A stretch of DNA of 48,121 bases. It comes from Rodentibacter sp. Ppn85 (GTDB lineage Bacteria > Pseudomonadota > Gammaproteobacteria > Enterobacterales > Pasteurellaceae). The notes beneath the pieces are model-generated. The model searched no databases, was not told where the DNA came from, and saw nothing but the letters and a program-made list of their open reading frames with translations. The translations under genes were made by a program, and so were the position numbers. This document shows, in pieces, positions 11,525 through 21,583 of this stretch. Position 1 is the first letter of the stretch, and each line of letters opens with the position of its first letter. The stretch lies in contig NZ_MLHS01000005.1 of the NCBI RefSeq assembly GCF_001999335.1, positions 1 through 48,121 on the forward strand, read 5' to 3'.

Positions 11525-12010
11525 TTAAAGCATTTCCGGTGAGTAGCTGTAGCTCATAATCTGCCCTTTTCCATTTTTCCAATCAATTTGAGCAATGGTT
11601 GCCGGATAAAAACTAATCGGGTTTCGTTTACCATAAAGTTCTGCAACAATTTCCCCGACTAACGGCAAATGGGAAATAATAAGGATAGTTTCTATGCCTT
11701 TCTTTTCCAGTACTGACAAATAATCTACGACCAACTCTGCCGAACCGTAAGGTGTAATTCCTTCCCAAATTTCTAAATTAGGTTGTAGTGCCGAATCAAA
11801 TGCTAAATTCACTTGTTCAAAGGTATCTAAAGCGCGTTGATAGGGGCTGACTAATATACAGTTAAATGAAAGTGCGGTTGATTTTGTCGTATTTTTTAAC
11901 CATTCTCCTTGCACAAAAGCTTGTTTTCTCCCATATTCGGTTAAACAACGCTCTTTGTCGGCTTTAGCCATCACTTCGGCTTCACCGTGACGCATAATAA
12001 AAATTTTCAT
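11525..12010 (-). CDS. sixA: Phosphohistidine phosphatase SixA
   Basis: This is a histidine-phosphatase superfamily enzyme that removes phosphate from phosphohistidine, for example on Hpt domains or the NPr protein. The 161 residues start MKIFIMRHGEAE with the catalytic His8 in RHG. SPYQRALDTFEQ holds the second Arg, and ILIISHLPLVG holds the second catalytic His. It lies after glmM, as in H. influenzae, but a strong terminator separates the two. Confidence 0.92.
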   Translation of the reverse strand: MKIFIMRHGEAEVMAKADKERCLTEYGRKQAFVQGEWLKNTTKSTALSFNCILVSPYQRALDTFEQVNLAFDSALQPNLEIWEGITPYGSAELVVDYLSVLEKKGIETILIISHLPLVGEIVAELYGKRNPISFYPATIAQIDWKNGKGQIMSYSYSPEML

Positions 12011-12038
12011 ATTGCTTTCCTAAATTAAAGAAAAAACC

Positions 12039-12064
12039 GACCGCTCTTTTTTTAGAGCGGTCGT
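12039..12064 (-). terminator. Terminator after glmM built from the AGAGCGGT motif
   Basis: A perfect 10-bp stem (CGACCGCTCT pairing with AGAGCGGTCG) with a T6 loop is followed by GTTTTTTC on the minus strand. The arms carry the variant uptake-like core AGAGCGGT instead of AGTGCGGT. Confidence 0.85.
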
Positions 12065-12069
12065 ACAAA

Positions 12070-13404
12070 TTAGTTTGTTTTCACAGCCTCAGCAATTTCT
12101 TCCGCATATTGTTGGGCCATTTCACTATCTTGACATTCCACCATGACACGAATTAAGGGCTCCGTGCCGGATTTACGCAATAGAATTCGCCCTTTTCCTT
12201 CCAAACGTCTTTCTACATCTGCAGCAATGGCTTTTACCCTATCACTTTCTAATGGATTTTTCCCACCAGTAAAGCGTACATTAATTAATACTTGAGGAAA
12301 CAACTTCACCGCACTAGCCAATTCATTGAGTGAAAGTTTATGTTGAACCATTGCTGCCAATACGGCTAATGAAGCAACAATACCATCTCCCGTAGAATTT
12401 TTATCGGAAATAATAATATGACCGGAGTTTTCTCCCCCAAGCGTCCAATTATTTTCCAACATTTTTTCAAGTACATAACGATCCCCTACATTTGCACGTA
12501 AAAACGGTACGCCTAGCATTTTAAGTGCAATCTCAAGGCTCATATTACTCATTAACGTCCCTACTACGCCGCCCTTTAATTGACCGGAACGCAGTGCTTC
12601 ACGAGCAATAACAAAGAGGATTTGATCGCCGTCTACTTTATTTCCAAGGTGATCAATCATCATAATACGATCGCCATCTCCATCATAAGCCAAGCCAATG
12701 TCGGCTTTCACTTCTAGCACTTTTTCTTGTAATGCCCGAACATCTGTTGCACCGCATTTTTCATTGATATTAACACCGTTTGGCTCCGTACCAATCTCGA
12801 TCACTTCCGCACCAAGCTCACGCAACACATTCGGTGCAATGTGATAGGTTGCCCCGTTTGCACAATCTACCACAATTTTATAGCCTTCTAAGCCTAAATG
12901 AGCCGGAAATGTACCTTTACAAAATTCAATATAACGACCCGCTGCATCATTGATACGGCTCGCCTTACCCAGTTCTGCCGATTCAACACAATCCATTGGC
13001 TGTTCAAGCATTGCTTCAATCGCTTCCTCAATTTCATCAGGTAGTTTTGTACCCTGAGCAGAGAAAAATTTAATTCCGTTATCATAGTAAGGATTATGAG
13101 AGGCGGAAATAACAATACCGGCTTCCGCGCGGAAAGTACGGGTTAAATAAGCAATGGCCGGGGTCGGCATTGGCCCTGTAAAAGCAGCGGATAAGCCGGC
13201 CGCAGCTAAGCCTGCTTCTAATGCCGATTCCAACATATAGCCGGAAATACGCGTATCTTTACCAATTAAGACGGTTTTTGATCCTTGTGAAGCAAGTACC
13301 TTACCTGCTGCCCAGCCTAATTTTAATGCAAAATCAGGCGTAATCGGATAAGTTCCCACTTTGCCACGTACACCATCCGTACCGAAATATTTACGATTTG
13401 CCAT
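12070..13404 (-). CDS. glmM: Phosphoglucosamine mutase
   Basis: This enzyme converts glucosamine-6-phosphate to glucosamine-1-phosphate on the route to UDP-GlcNAc for peptidoglycan and LPS. The 444 residues match the alpha-D-phosphohexomutase family. The phosphoserine loop is ISASHNP with Ser102; the metal loop is DGDGDR (about 242-247); the sugar-binding loop is GGENSGH; the C-terminal phosphate-binding loop is [12 protein letters not shown]. It follows folP by 36 bp, conserved with the enterobacterial folP-glmM order. Confidence 0.97.
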   Translation of the reverse strand: MANRKYFGTDGVRGKVGTYPITPDFALKLGWAAGKVLASQGSKTVLIGKDTRISGYMLESALEAGLAAAGLSAAFTGPMPTPAIAYLTRTFRAEAGIVISASHNPYYDNGIKFFSAQGTKLPDEIEEAIEAMLEQPMDCVESAELGKASRINDAAGRYIEFCKGTFPAHLGLEGYKIVVDCANGATYHIAPNVLRELGAEVIEIGTEPNGVNINEKCGATDVRALQEKVLEVKADIGLAYDGDGDRIMMIDHLGNKVDGDQILFVIAREALRSGQLKGGVVGTLMSNMSLEIALKMLGVPFLRANVGDRYVLEKMLENNWTLGGENSGHIIISDKNSTGDGIVASLAVLAAMVQHKLSLNELASAVKLFPQVLINVRFTGGKNPLESDRVKAIAADVERRLEGKGRILLRKSGTEPLIRVMVECQDSEMAQQYAEEIAEAVKTN

Positions 13405-13440
13405 AATAAATTCCTTTATTTCTCAATTTTTTCTAAAAAA

Positions 13441-14268
13441 TTAGGCGTTTTCTGTTGCTAACCAGATTTTGAGTGCATCAGATGTAGCAGCCACATCATG
13501 CACGCGTAAAATTTTTGCGCCTTTTTGCGCTGCAATTAACGCACCGGCAACACTCCCCATCACTCTTTCATCAACAGGTTTATCCAACACTGCACCAATC
13601 ATTGATTTGCGCGATAATCCTGCAAGCACGGGGTATCCCTCTTCACAAAATCTATTTAACTGCTGCAATAACTTATAATTGTGTTGAACGGTTTTACCAA
13701 AGCCAAACCCCATATCCCAAATTAAATTTTCTTTTCTTATTCCTGCAATAATACATTCTTCCGAACGCTCTCGTAAAAAAGTGAGGACATCTTGTACTAC
13801 ATCTTTATATTGAGGATTCGTTTGCATCGTTCTTGGTTGTCCTTGCATATGCATAATACAAACGGGTAAATCCAGTTCTGAGGCAACTTGTAAGGCATTT
13901 GGTTCCTGTAAGGATCGAATATCATTGATTAAATCCATTCCGACTTTTGCCGCCTCTTGCATCACAATTGCCTTAGAAGAATCTACTGAAATCCAACAGT
14001 CAAAGCGTTGATTCACCGCTTCAACCAAAGGCACCACGCGACGAAGTTCTTCTTCTTCCGACACTTCTCCAGCCATCGGGCGGGTTGATTCGCCACCAAT
14101 ATCAATAATGGCCGCCCCTTCATTCAACATTTTTTCCACTTGAAACAATGCCTTATCAAGACTAAAAAACTGCCCGCTGTCAGAAAATGAATCCGGTGTG
14201 AAGTTGAGAATCCCCATAATTTGAGGAGCCGATAAATCTAGACATTTGTTATTAGCGTAAAGTTTCAT
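13441..14268 (-). CDS. folP: Dihydropteroate synthase
   Basis: This enzyme condenses p-aminobenzoate with dihydropterin pyrophosphate in folate synthesis and is the sulfonamide target. The 275-residue TIM barrel shows IMGILNFTPDSFSDSG, DIGGESTRP, SVDSSKA, INDIRS, GLSRKSMIG and RVHDV, all family motifs. An uptake signal (ACCGCACTTT) sits immediately before the ATG, where a Shine-Dalgarno sequence would be, and none is visible. In many relatives ftsH directly precedes it; here an oppositely oriented lipoprotein gene lies between. Confidence 0.97.
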   Translation of the reverse strand: MKLYANNKCLDLSAPQIMGILNFTPDSFSDSGQFFSLDKALFQVEKMLNEGAAIIDIGGESTRPMAGEVSEEEELRRVVPLVEAVNQRFDCWISVDSSKAIVMQEAAKVGMDLINDIRSLQEPNALQVASELDLPVCIMHMQGQPRTMQTNPQYKDVVQDVLTFLRERSEECIIAGIRKENLIWDMGFGFGKTVQHNYKLLQQLNRFCEEGYPVLAGLSRKSMIGAVLDKPVDERVMGSVAGALIAAQKGAKILRVHDVAATSDALKIWLATENA

Positions 14269-14430
14269 AAAGTGCGGTCGATTTTTAAGATGAATTTGAA
14301 CTGGGAAATTATAGCGGAATCCGTATAGGAAAAGAATAAAGAATCCGAAAAATCACTCACCCGTTGCCTTTTTTTTATTTTCAATACAATGGAAAACCTT
14401 TTGTGAATTGAAATGTGACTAGGGGAAACA

Positions 14431-14661
14431 ATGAAAAAACTAGCTTTACTTCTTATTTCAGGCATTGCTCTGGTTGCCTGCAATGAAAAAGAATATACCG
14501 TTGATGATTTTATGAAGAATGATCAACTAAGAACAGAATGGCTAAAAAAATGTGAAAACGGTGAAGTTCGTCCTGAGTTACTAAATTGTATTAATTCTAA
14601 AAAAGCTATAGATAAGATGAGAACACACAATTTTGACTATCTAGATAATTTAGGAAAATAA
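14431..14661 (+). CDS. EexN-family small lipoprotein
   Basis: This 76-residue product has a signal peptide and lipobox (ALVAC, Cys17). The mature part shows the EexN-like pattern: EYTVDDFM, then a charged helix, a CENG Cys, and LLNCINSKKA with a second Cys. EexN proteins were defined as entry-exclusion lipoproteins of conjugative plasmids, but stand-alone chromosomal members are common in Pasteurellaceae. No conjugation gene is nearby, so entry exclusion is not supported by context. It is transcribed against its neighbours, between folP and ftsH, with GGGGAA upstream and a strong terminator. Confidence 0.78.
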   Translation: MKKLALLLISGIALVACNEKEYTVDDFMKNDQLRTEWLKKCENGEVRPELLNCINSKKAIDKMRTHNFDYLDNLGK

Positions 14662-14669
14662 CCTACAAA

Positions 14670-14693
14670 AAAGCCTTCCTCTAGGAAGGCTTT
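14670..14693. terminator. Bidirectional terminator between the EexN-type gene and ftsH
   Basis: A perfect 10-bp stem (AAAGCCTTCC pairing with GGAAGGCTTT) with loop TCTA is followed by CTTTTG on plus and TTTTGTAGG on minus. It lies between convergent genes. Confidence 0.88.
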
Positions 14694-14703
14694 CTTTTGA
14701 AGA

Positions 14704-16608
14704 TTATTCAGAATCTTGCGAATTTTCAACCGCACTTTCATCGGATTTCGTTTCAGTTGAACTATTTGAATAAGCAGCTTGTGAGACTTTCGGCTCTTCC
14801 CAACCTGATGGCGGCGTGATCGGTTCACGATTCATCAGCTGTTTAATTTGCAATTCTTCAATCGTTTCATACTTCACAAGTGCATCTTTCATCGCATGCA
14901 AAATATCCATATTATCAATAAGAATTTGTCTCGCACGCTCATAATTACGGGTTATGATTGCACGTACTTCTTCATCAATCAGATGAGCTGTTTCATCAGA
15001 CATATGTTTTGCTTTTGCCATTGAGCGACCTAAGAATACTTCACCTTCATCTTCAGAATAAAGAATTGGTCCAAGTTTCTCGGAGAAACCCCATTGAGTC
15101 ACCATATTACGGGCAATATTAGTTGCCACTTTAATATCATTAGAAGCGCCGGTAGAAATATTTTCTTCACCGTAAATCAAATCTTCAGCCAAACGCCCTG
15201 CATAAAGGGTAGAAAGTTTACTCTCTAATTGTTTTTGGCTAATGCTGACCTGATCACCTTCAGGTAAGAAGAACGTAACCCCCAATGCACGGCCACGAGG
15301 AATAATGGTCACTTTATGAACCGGATCATGCTCCGGTACTAAATATCCCACAATGGCATGTCCTGCTTCATGATAAGCCGTCGATTCTTTTTGTTTCTCC
15401 GTCATAATCATAGTACGACGTTCGGGCCCCATATTAATTTTATCTTTTGCTTTTTCAAACTCAAGCATGGAAACCTTGCGTTTATTATTACGGGCAGCAA
15501 ATAGCGCAGCTTCATTGACAAGGTTAGCCAGATCCGCACCGGAATAGCCCGGTGTACCACGAGCTAATGTCATAGCATCTACATCCTCAGCCAACGGTAC
15601 CTTACACATATGTACTTTTAAAATTTGCTCGCGACCTTTTACATCCGGTAATCCCACCACGACTTGACGGTCGAAACGCCCCGGACGGGTTAATGCCGGA
15701 TCTAACACATCCGGACGGTTAGTTGCGGCAATTACAATGACACCGTCGTGACCGCCAAAGCCATCCATTTCAACGAGCATTTGGTTAAGGGTTTGCTCAC
15801 GCTCATCATGACCGCCGCCTAAACCGGCACCACGTTGACGACCCACTGCATCAATTTCATCAATAAAAATCAAACAAGGGGCATTTTTCTTCGCTTGTTC
15901 AAACATATCGCGTACACGGGAAGCCCCTACACCGACAAACATTTCAACGAAATCAGAGCCCGAAATAGTAAAAAACGGTACTTTAGCTTCACCGGCAATC
16001 GCTTTTGCCAATAAAGTTTTACCGGTACCCGGTGGTCCTACCATCAAAATCCCCTTTGGAATTTTACCGCCTAAATTTTGGAATTTAGTCGGATCACGTA
16101 AGAAATCGACAATCTCGCCTACTTCTTCTTTTGCTTCATCACAACCCGCCACATCGGCAAAAGTCACTTTGATTTGATCTTGGCTTAACATTTTTGCTCG
16201 GCTTTTACCAAAGCTCATTGCCTTGCCGCCACCGCCTTGCATTTGACGCATAAAGAAAATCCACACGCCCACAAGAAATAGCATTGGAAACCAAGAAATT
16301 AAAATTTGTGAAATTAAACTACGTCTTTCAAACGGCGTACCCTCTACTTTCACTTTCTTACTTAATAAATCATCAAGTAATTTCTTATCTTCCAATGGTG
16401 GCATGACAGTCATATATTTTGAGCCATCGTTTTTTGTTACCGTAATTTCATTGGTATCAAAACGCGCTTCTTTTACTTGACCGTTGCTCACATCGTAAAC
16501 AAACGTCGTGTAATCGGTGGAATTTTCTACCGAATTAGAATTGAAACTCTGGTAAGCAGTCATCATCACAACCGCCACCACGATCCAGAGCACCAAATTT
16601 TTGACCAT
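14704..16608 (-). CDS. ftsH: ATP-dependent zinc metalloprotease FtsH
   Basis: This membrane-anchored AAA+ protease degrades misfolded membrane proteins and regulators such as LpxC. Two membrane segments (about 4-24 and 100-120) flank a small periplasmic domain. Then come Walker A GPPGTGKT, Walker B LIFIDEID, the arginine-finger region TRPGRFDRQ, and the zinc-protease HEAGH. The length of 634 residues is normal. I chose the ATG at 16608 because family proteins start MVKN or MAKN. A TTG three codons upstream (16617) has the better-spaced AGGT site and could be the true start. It follows rlmE, as in E. coli. Confidence 0.96.
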   Translation of the reverse strand: MVKNLVLWIVVAVVMMTAYQSFNSNSVENSTDYTTFVYDVSNGQVKEARFDTNEITVTKNDGSKYMTVMPPLEDKKLLDDLLSKKVKVEGTPFERRSLISQILISWFPMLFLVGVWIFFMRQMQGGGGKAMSFGKSRAKMLSQDQIKVTFADVAGCDEAKEEVGEIVDFLRDPTKFQNLGGKIPKGILMVGPPGTGKTLLAKAIAGEAKVPFFTISGSDFVEMFVGVGASRVRDMFEQAKKNAPCLIFIDEIDAVGRQRGAGLGGGHDEREQTLNQMLVEMDGFGGHDGVIVIAATNRPDVLDPALTRPGRFDRQVVVGLPDVKGREQILKVHMCKVPLAEDVDAMTLARGTPGYSGADLANLVNEAALFAARNNKRKVSMLEFEKAKDKINMGPERRTMIMTEKQKESTAYHEAGHAIVGYLVPEHDPVHKVTIIPRGRALGVTFFLPEGDQVSISQKQLESKLSTLYAGRLAEDLIYGEENISTGASNDIKVATNIARNMVTQWGFSEKLGPILYSEDEGEVFLGRSMAKAKHMSDETAHLIDEEVRAIITRNYERARQILIDNMDILHAMKDALVKYETIEELQIKQLMNREPITPPSGWEEPKVSQAAYSNSSTETKSDESAVENSQDSE

Positions 16609-16688
16609 ATCGTTCAAAGTTTAACCTGCCTTTCCTAAGTTAATAAATTCGTCACAAGATACTATATATCATAGACTATGAAAAGCTA

Positions 16689-17327
16689 TCAAAGCGATTC
16701 GCCTTTATAGCCCGTAGCCACAATATAAACCTCACGGGAGCGTCCGCGCGAAGCCTCCGGTTTACGGACTTTTACCACATTAAAAAGAGAGCGAATCTCT
16801 TTCAAATATTCATCAAATCCTGCCCCTTGAAATACCTTTACTACAAAACTGCCTTTTATTGCCAATACTTGCTTGCACATATCTAATGCCAGTTCCACCA
16901 AATACATCGCACGGGGAATATCAACAGACGGCATACCGCTGAAATTGGGTGCCATATCCGACATCACTACATCTACCTTGACTTCACCCACCCTTTCAAG
17001 CAATGCATTAAGGACCTTTTCATCACGAAAATCGCCTTGTAAAAAATCAACTCCTACGATCGGATCCATTTCCAAAATATCGCAAGCAATTACTTTTCCA
17101 TTGTTACCGATTTGGCTTACTACGTATTGCGACCATCCGCCCGGTGCAGCTCCAAGATCGACAACAGTCATTCCCAGTTTAAATAATTTGTCTGTTTGCT
17201 GAATTTCATCAAGTTTAAAATAAGCACGAGAACGCAATTTTTGCTTATGTGCTTTTTGTACAAACGGATCTTTAAAATGTTCGTTTAGCCAACGAGAAGA
17301 ACTCGCCGAACGTTTTTTCTTTCCCAT
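16689..17327 (-). CDS. rlmE: 23S rRNA (uridine-2552-2'-O)-methyltransferase
   Basis: This is an SAM-dependent 2'-O-methyltransferase that modifies U2552 in the A-loop late in 50S assembly. In 212 residues the K-D-K-E tetrad is present at Lys38, Asp125, Lys165 and Glu200, and the SAM-binding motif reads [12 protein letters not shown]. The basic N-terminus ([12 protein letters not shown]) is typical. It is the first gene before ftsH, and divergent from yhbY as in other gammaproteobacteria. Confidence 0.96.
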   Translation of the reverse strand: MGKKKRSASSSRWLNEHFKDPFVQKAHKQKLRSRAYFKLDEIQQTDKLFKLGMTVVDLGAAPGGWSQYVVSQIGNNGKVIACDILEMDPIVGVDFLQGDFRDEKVLNALLERVGEVKVDVVMSDMAPNFSGMPSVDIPRAMYLVELALDMCKQVLAIKGSFVVKVFQGAGFDEYLKEIRSLFNVVKVRKPEASRGRSREVYIVATGYKGESL

Positions 17328-17480
17328 AATTTCTATCTTTCGTACTATTTTTTGTAGTAGTTTCGCCTATATTTGGGTACAATTTGCCAAATTCAAGACT
17401 TGATGAGCTTAAAAACAGAGAAAATCTCTGTTTTTTCTGACCGCTCTTTTTATTATTCGTATTCATTTATAGGATTCCTT

Positions 17481-17780
17481 ATGACAACCTTATCAACCAA
17501 ACAAAAACAATTTTTAAAAGGCCTTGCACACCATCTAAACCCTGTTGTTATGCTCGGTGGCAATGGGTTAACCGAGGGCGTGCTTGCCGAAATTGAAAAC
17601 GCCTTGGACCACCATGAGCTCATTAAAGTAAAAATTGCCGGCGCCGACCGAGAAACCAAACAATTAATCATTGATGCTATTGTTCGTGAAACCCAATCTT
17701 CAAACGTTCAAACTATCGGGCATATTTTAGTGCTTTACAAACCTAGCGAAGAAAAGAAAATACAACTTCCACGGAAATAA
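17481..17780 (+). CDS. yhbY: Ribosome assembly RNA-binding protein YhbY
   Basis: This 99-residue CRM-domain protein associates with the 50S precursor. The start at 17481 (MTTLSTKQKQFLKGLAH) follows an AGGA site, and upstream in-frame codons to 17373 are not family-like. The GxxG loop reads MLGGNGLTEG, and HHELIKVKIAG is the typical second half. It is divergent from rlmE and followed by a dyad terminator. Confidence 0.94.
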   Translation: MTTLSTKQKQFLKGLAHHLNPVVMLGGNGLTEGVLAEIENALDHHELIKVKIAGADRETKQLIIDAIVRETQSSNVQTIGHILVLYKPSEEKKIQLPRK

Positions 17781-17788
17781 TTTACATT

Positions 17789-17816
17789 AAAGTGCGGTAA
17801 AAAATGACCGCACTTT
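17789..17816. terminator. Uptake-signal dyad between yhbY and greA
   Basis: A 10-bp stem (AAAGTGCGGT facing ACCGCACTTT) with an 8-nt loop and T-rich tail lies between convergent genes. Confidence 0.8.
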
Positions 17817-17824
17817 TTTATTTC

Positions 17825-18301
17825 CTAGAGATAATCTACTTCAATAATTTCAAATTCAACCGCACCGCCCGGCGTCACAATATTTACCGTATCATCCAGT
17901 TCTTTACCAATTAAACCGCGTGCAATCGGTGAATTCACGGAAATCAAACCTGATTTAATATCCGCTTCATCATCGCCGACAATTTTATAAGTAATTTCCT
18001 CCTCCGTATCGGTATTCACTAATACGACTGTCGCCCCAAAAATCACTTTGCCGTTATTCGGCAACTTAGTGACATCAATCACTTGACTATTGGTCAACTT
18101 GCCTTCAATCTCTTGAATTCGCCCTTCACAAAAACCTTGTTGTTCACGTGCGGCGTGATATTCTGCATTTTCTTTTAAATCACCGTGTTCACGGGCTTCT
18201 GCAATTGCCTTAATAATTTCGGGGCGACGAACATTTTTCAAGAAATCCAATTCTTCTTTCAATAGCTCTGCACCACGCACAGTCATTGGAATTTGTTTCA
18301 T
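17825..18301 (-). CDS. greA: Transcription elongation factor GreA
   Basis: This factor enters the RNA polymerase secondary channel and stimulates cleavage of backtracked transcripts. The 158 residues comprise an N-terminal coiled coil (about 1-75) whose tip carries the acidic [11 protein letters not shown] motif, and a C-terminal FKBP-like globular domain ([12 protein letters not shown]). A hairpin (ACGGCAA/TTGCCGT, 18338-18364) lies in its leader, in a region that in E. coli also holds an attenuating hairpin; conservation is not shown. Divergent from dacB. Confidence 0.96.
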   Translation of the reverse strand: MKQIPMTVRGAELLKEELDFLKNVRRPEIIKAIAEAREHGDLKENAEYHAAREQQGFCEGRIQEIEGKLTNSQVIDVTKLPNNGKVIFGATVVLVNTDTEEEITYKIVGDDEADIKSGLISVNSPIARGLIGKELDDTVNIVTPGGAVEFEIIEVDYL

Positions 18302-18464
18302 AGCTTCATTCCTTAAAATTTAATAAAAAGAAAACCACGGCAAAATTGAAAAAACATTGCCGTAGCGACTTAAAATTAACGTACACAAGAAAATGATTTA
18401 CTCTCGTGAGTTCGGGGACTATTATTGTCCGTCTTGAAAGAAATAGCAACCAGAACCGTTAATA

Positions 18465-19904
18465 ATGGAAAAAATATCTTCAATTTCAACCGCACTTAAA
18501 GCAATATTTTTTACACTCGGCTTTTCCCTTTCCAGCTATGCAAAAATTGACCTTCCCTCGATTACCGAGTATTTGCCCGAAGGTGCAAGTACAGGAATTA
18601 TTGCTAAAAATCTAAATCAAGATCAAATCATTGCGGATTATCACAGCACGACCTTTATGCTACCGGCAAGTACACAAAAAATATTTACCGCCGTTTCTGC
18701 AAAATTAGTGCTTGGTGATGACTTCAAATTTGATACCGCCCTTTTAACGAACGGCAAAATTCAAAACGGGCTGTTAGAGGGCAATTTAATCGTACGTTTT
18801 AGCGGCGATCCGGATCTCACCAGCGGACAACTTTATAGCTTACTTGCCGAATTAAAAAAACAAGGCATCAATAAAATTCATGGTGATCTCATACTGGATA
18901 CTTCCGTATTCTCCAGTCATGATCGTGGTTTAGGTTGGATTTGGAATGATTTAACCATGTGCTTCAATTCCCCTCCTTCCGCCGCAAATATTGATAATAA
19001 CTGTTTTTATGCGGAATTGGATGCCAATCAAACGCCGGGGGAAACCGTTAAAATCAATGTGCCGGCACAATTTCCCATTCAAGTTTTCGGACAAATTTAT
19101 GTGGCAAACAGTCGTGAATCACCCTATTGTCAATTAGATGTGATGGTGCATGATAATAATCGCTATCAAGTTAAAGGCTGTCTTGCCCGTCAGACAAAAC
19201 CGTTCGGTTTAAGTTTTGCCGTACAAGATCCCGATGCTTATGCGGCGTCGATTATTCAACGTCAACTAAAACGATTAGGCATTGAATTTAATGGAAAAGT
19301 ACTACAACCGCAAAAACCACAGCAAGGGCAATTATTGGCACAACATTTCTCTAAACCGTTACCGGCTTTATTAAAAAAAATGATGAAAAAATCCGATAAT
19401 CAAATTGCCGATTCTTTATTTCGAGCCATTGCCTACCATTACTATAAACGTCCGGCCACCTTCCAACTCGGGACATTAGCGGTTAAATCCGTTTTACAAA
19501 AGCAAGGAATCAAATTCGGTAATAGTATCTTGGCGGATGGTTCCGGCCTTTCACGTCATAACTTAGTTGCGCCTAAAACAATGCTTTCTATACTGGAATA
19601 CATTGCGAAAAATGAAGATAAACTGCATTTAATGGAAACTTTCCCTATTGCGGGCGTTGACGGCACCATTAGCGGACGTGGCGGATTAATTAATCCGCCG
19701 TTAGTAAAAAATGTCATCGCAAAGACCGGTTCATTAAAAGGGGTTTACAACCTTGCAGGGTTTATGACAAATGCACGCGGCGAGAAGATCGCCTTTGTCC
19801 AATTTATTAACGGTTATTCCACCGGCGAACTTGAAAATAAAACAAAACGCGCCCCTTTGGTACAATTTGAAAGCGGATTGTATAATCAATTATATAAAGA
19901 ATAA
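18465..19904 (+). CDS. dacB: D-alanyl-D-alanine carboxypeptidase/endopeptidase (PBP4)
   Basis: This periplasmic low-molecular-weight penicillin-binding protein trims and cross-cuts peptidoglycan. The 479 residues begin with a signal peptide ending near SSYA/K27. The SxxK motif is STQK with Ser69 and Lys72; the SxN motif is KKSDNQ; the KTG motif is AKTGSLKG near residue 425. A large inserted domain between SxxK and SxN (about 90-270) marks class C PBP4. An uptake core lies in the signal-peptide codons (near 18489). No clear Shine-Dalgarno sequence is visible before the ATG. Confidence 0.95.
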   Translation: MEKISSISTALKAIFFTLGFSLSSYAKIDLPSITEYLPEGASTGIIAKNLNQDQIIADYHSTTFMLPASTQKIFTAVSAKLVLGDDFKFDTALLTNGKIQNGLLEGNLIVRFSGDPDLTSGQLYSLLAELKKQGINKIHGDLILDTSVFSSHDRGLGWIWNDLTMCFNSPPSAANIDNNCFYAELDANQTPGETVKINVPAQFPIQVFGQIYVANSRESPYCQLDVMVHDNNRYQVKGCLARQTKPFGLSFAVQDPDAYAASIIQRQLKRLGIEFNGKVLQPQKPQQGQLLAQHFSKPLPALLKKMMKKSDNQIADSLFRAIAYHYYKRPATFQLGTLAVKSVLQKQGIKFGNSILADGSGLSRHNLVAPKTMLSILEYIAKNEDKLHLMETFPIAGVDGTISGRGGLINPPLVKNVIAKTGSLKGVYNLAGFMTNARGEKIAFVQFINGYSTGELENKTKRAPLVQFESGLYNQLYKE

Positions 19905-19930
19905 TAAAACAGTATAAAATATAAAGAAAT

Positions 19931-19982
19931 TTAACCGCACTTTGAGTAACAGCGTTCTAAACTCAACTCAAAGTGCGGTTAA
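19931..19982. terminator. Long uptake-signal dyad between dacB and the phytase-like gene
   Basis: The arms at 19931-19947 and 19966-19982 are perfectly complementary over 17 bp (uptake core plus TTTGAGT), with an 18-nt loop. T-rich flanks occur on both sides. The genes converge here. Confidence 0.8.
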
Positions 19983-20010
19983 TTTTAACTGAATTTTCGA
20001 TAATCTGTGA

Positions 20011-21369
20011 TTATTTCGCTCCCAGTAAAGCCGGTACTTTCAATAAAATTAATTCATTATCGTCTTGACGATTAGGTTCTCGACTTGATGAAAATGGAAA
20101 GTTATTATCATTACCGACGATAATGTGTTCACTATCAACAATATCAAGGTTCTCAATAGTAAAGAATGGGAATTTCAATACTCCTCCATTCAAAGGCTTA
20201 AGACTGACTTTATTTGGATCGGAAATATTCAATAAATCAATATATGCAATTTTTTTCACAGCTTTACCTACATTATCAGAGGAAAATTCCACTTTATAAA
20301 CCCGCTTAAATTTTGCCGGTTCAGAAAAACAATGTGTAGTATCCGTAAGATTTTTACAACCTTTATCCTCTGTTCCTTCACCGTTATCCCGCTCTATGAT
20401 TAAGCCTTTTTTTGCATCAAGCAGATTAAAATCCCCAATTGCATTGTGTTCGTTTTCTAGAGGATAAAGCCAGTAACGTCCCGTCCATTCCTGTTTATCG
20501 ACATCAAACTCTAAAATACGTAATGCAATCTTGTCGTCGATAGTTTCCCAACTTTGTTTTTTTTCATCCCATAGAGGTCCTTCTAATAATGGGTAAAGAT
20601 ATTTACCGTCAGGGGAAGAGGCCATTCCTTCATAACCTTTCGAACGTTTTAAATTGACATTTTTATGCTGACCGTTTGGTATGCCCGGTGAAACTACCCG
20701 ATAGTGATCGGGTGACTGAATTTTTATTCCGTCTACTTCCGCTTCAAACACAGATAATACTTTTCCGTCTAAATCCGTTTTAATTAAATACGGACCGAAT
20801 TCATCGCCAATCCAAATATTATTGCCGATAATTTGAAAACTTTCCGTATCAAAATCCGATCCGGTTAAATATCTTTCCTTTGTATCTTCATGCACAATAC
20901 GAAACGGTACTTTTTTATCAGGATCCGCTAAAAAAACTGTCTTAAGCGGTTCAAATTTGCCCTTCGACCAATTAATTTGATATTGATTCAGATAAAGCAT
21001 CGAATCCGGCGAATTAACTTTACCGCCAAAGCCATTATCGGTAAGGATCCATACCGTATCTTTTCCAACAACTTTTATTCCGGAATGGCCTTGCCTTGGC
21101 TGATCTTGAATCGGTAAAAAATAACCCGTTTCACGATCTTTTGATTTTCCCGCTACGGATTGCAATTTTTCCACTCGCTTGAAAGTGGTATATTTCCCTG
21201 CAATTTTTAAATCACTCGGTGCATCATTCGGTACGGAAACTACAGCATTTGCAGGTAACACTGCATGACCTGCCAATTCAGCCGGAGTTTCAAAAGCCGA
21301 TGGTATTTTCGCTGCACTTGTCATACTTAAAGCTAAGCCTAACATAGCAAAACAATGTTTACATTTCAT
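20011..21369 (-). CDS. Periplasmic esterase-like/phytase-like domain protein
   Basis: The 452-residue protein has a signal peptide (MKCKHCFAMLGLALSMTSA). The mature part matches the phytase-like (esterase-like activity) beta-propeller family: WILTDNGFGGK, GSDFDTESFQIIGNNIWIGDEFGPYLIKTD (split by strands), KGYEGMASSPDGKYLYPLLEG and IENLDIVDSEHIIVGNDNNFP. Family members are secreted, with esterase or phosphatase activity proposed but rarely proven. A GAGGAAAT site precedes the ATG. It is monocistronic; no operon partner suggests a substrate. Confidence 0.85.
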   Translation of the reverse strand: MKCKHCFAMLGLALSMTSAAKIPSAFETPAELAGHAVLPANAVVSVPNDAPSDLKIAGKYTTFKRVEKLQSVAGKSKDRETGYFLPIQDQPRQGHSGIKVVGKDTVWILTDNGFGGKVNSPDSMLYLNQYQINWSKGKFEPLKTVFLADPDKKVPFRIVHEDTKERYLTGSDFDTESFQIIGNNIWIGDEFGPYLIKTDLDGKVLSVFEAEVDGIKIQSPDHYRVVSPGIPNGQHKNVNLKRSKGYEGMASSPDGKYLYPLLEGPLWDEKKQSWETIDDKIALRILEFDVDKQEWTGRYWLYPLENEHNAIGDFNLLDAKKGLIIERDNGEGTEDKGCKNLTDTTHCFSEPAKFKRVYKVEFSSDNVGKAVKKIAYIDLLNISDPNKVSLKPLNGGVLKFPFFTIENLDIVDSEHIIVGNDNNFPFSSSREPNRQDDNELILLKVPALLGAK

Positions 21370-21532
21370 ATCATTTCCTCTTTAGTTCATTGTTATTAAA
21401 GAGAATACTTTGTAAAAGTGACAAGAGTATGACAATAAATAATAACATTGCTATAAAAAGCAAATCTGCACATGATCACAACAACATACCATCTTATGCA
21501 GATTAATATTGATCTACATAATAACTAAAAAA

Positions 21533-21568
21533 CAACCACACTTTGATGACAAAAACTAAAGTGCGGTT
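21533..21568 (-). terminator. Degenerate uptake-signal dyad after the SDR gene
   Basis: AACCACACTTT and AAAGTGCGGTT face each other across a 14-nt loop, with one mismatch in the core (C to A). It lies 15 bp after the stop codon of the minus-strand cluster and probably ends that transcript. Confidence 0.55.
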
Positions 21569-21583
21569 AAATTTTGGAGGGAA

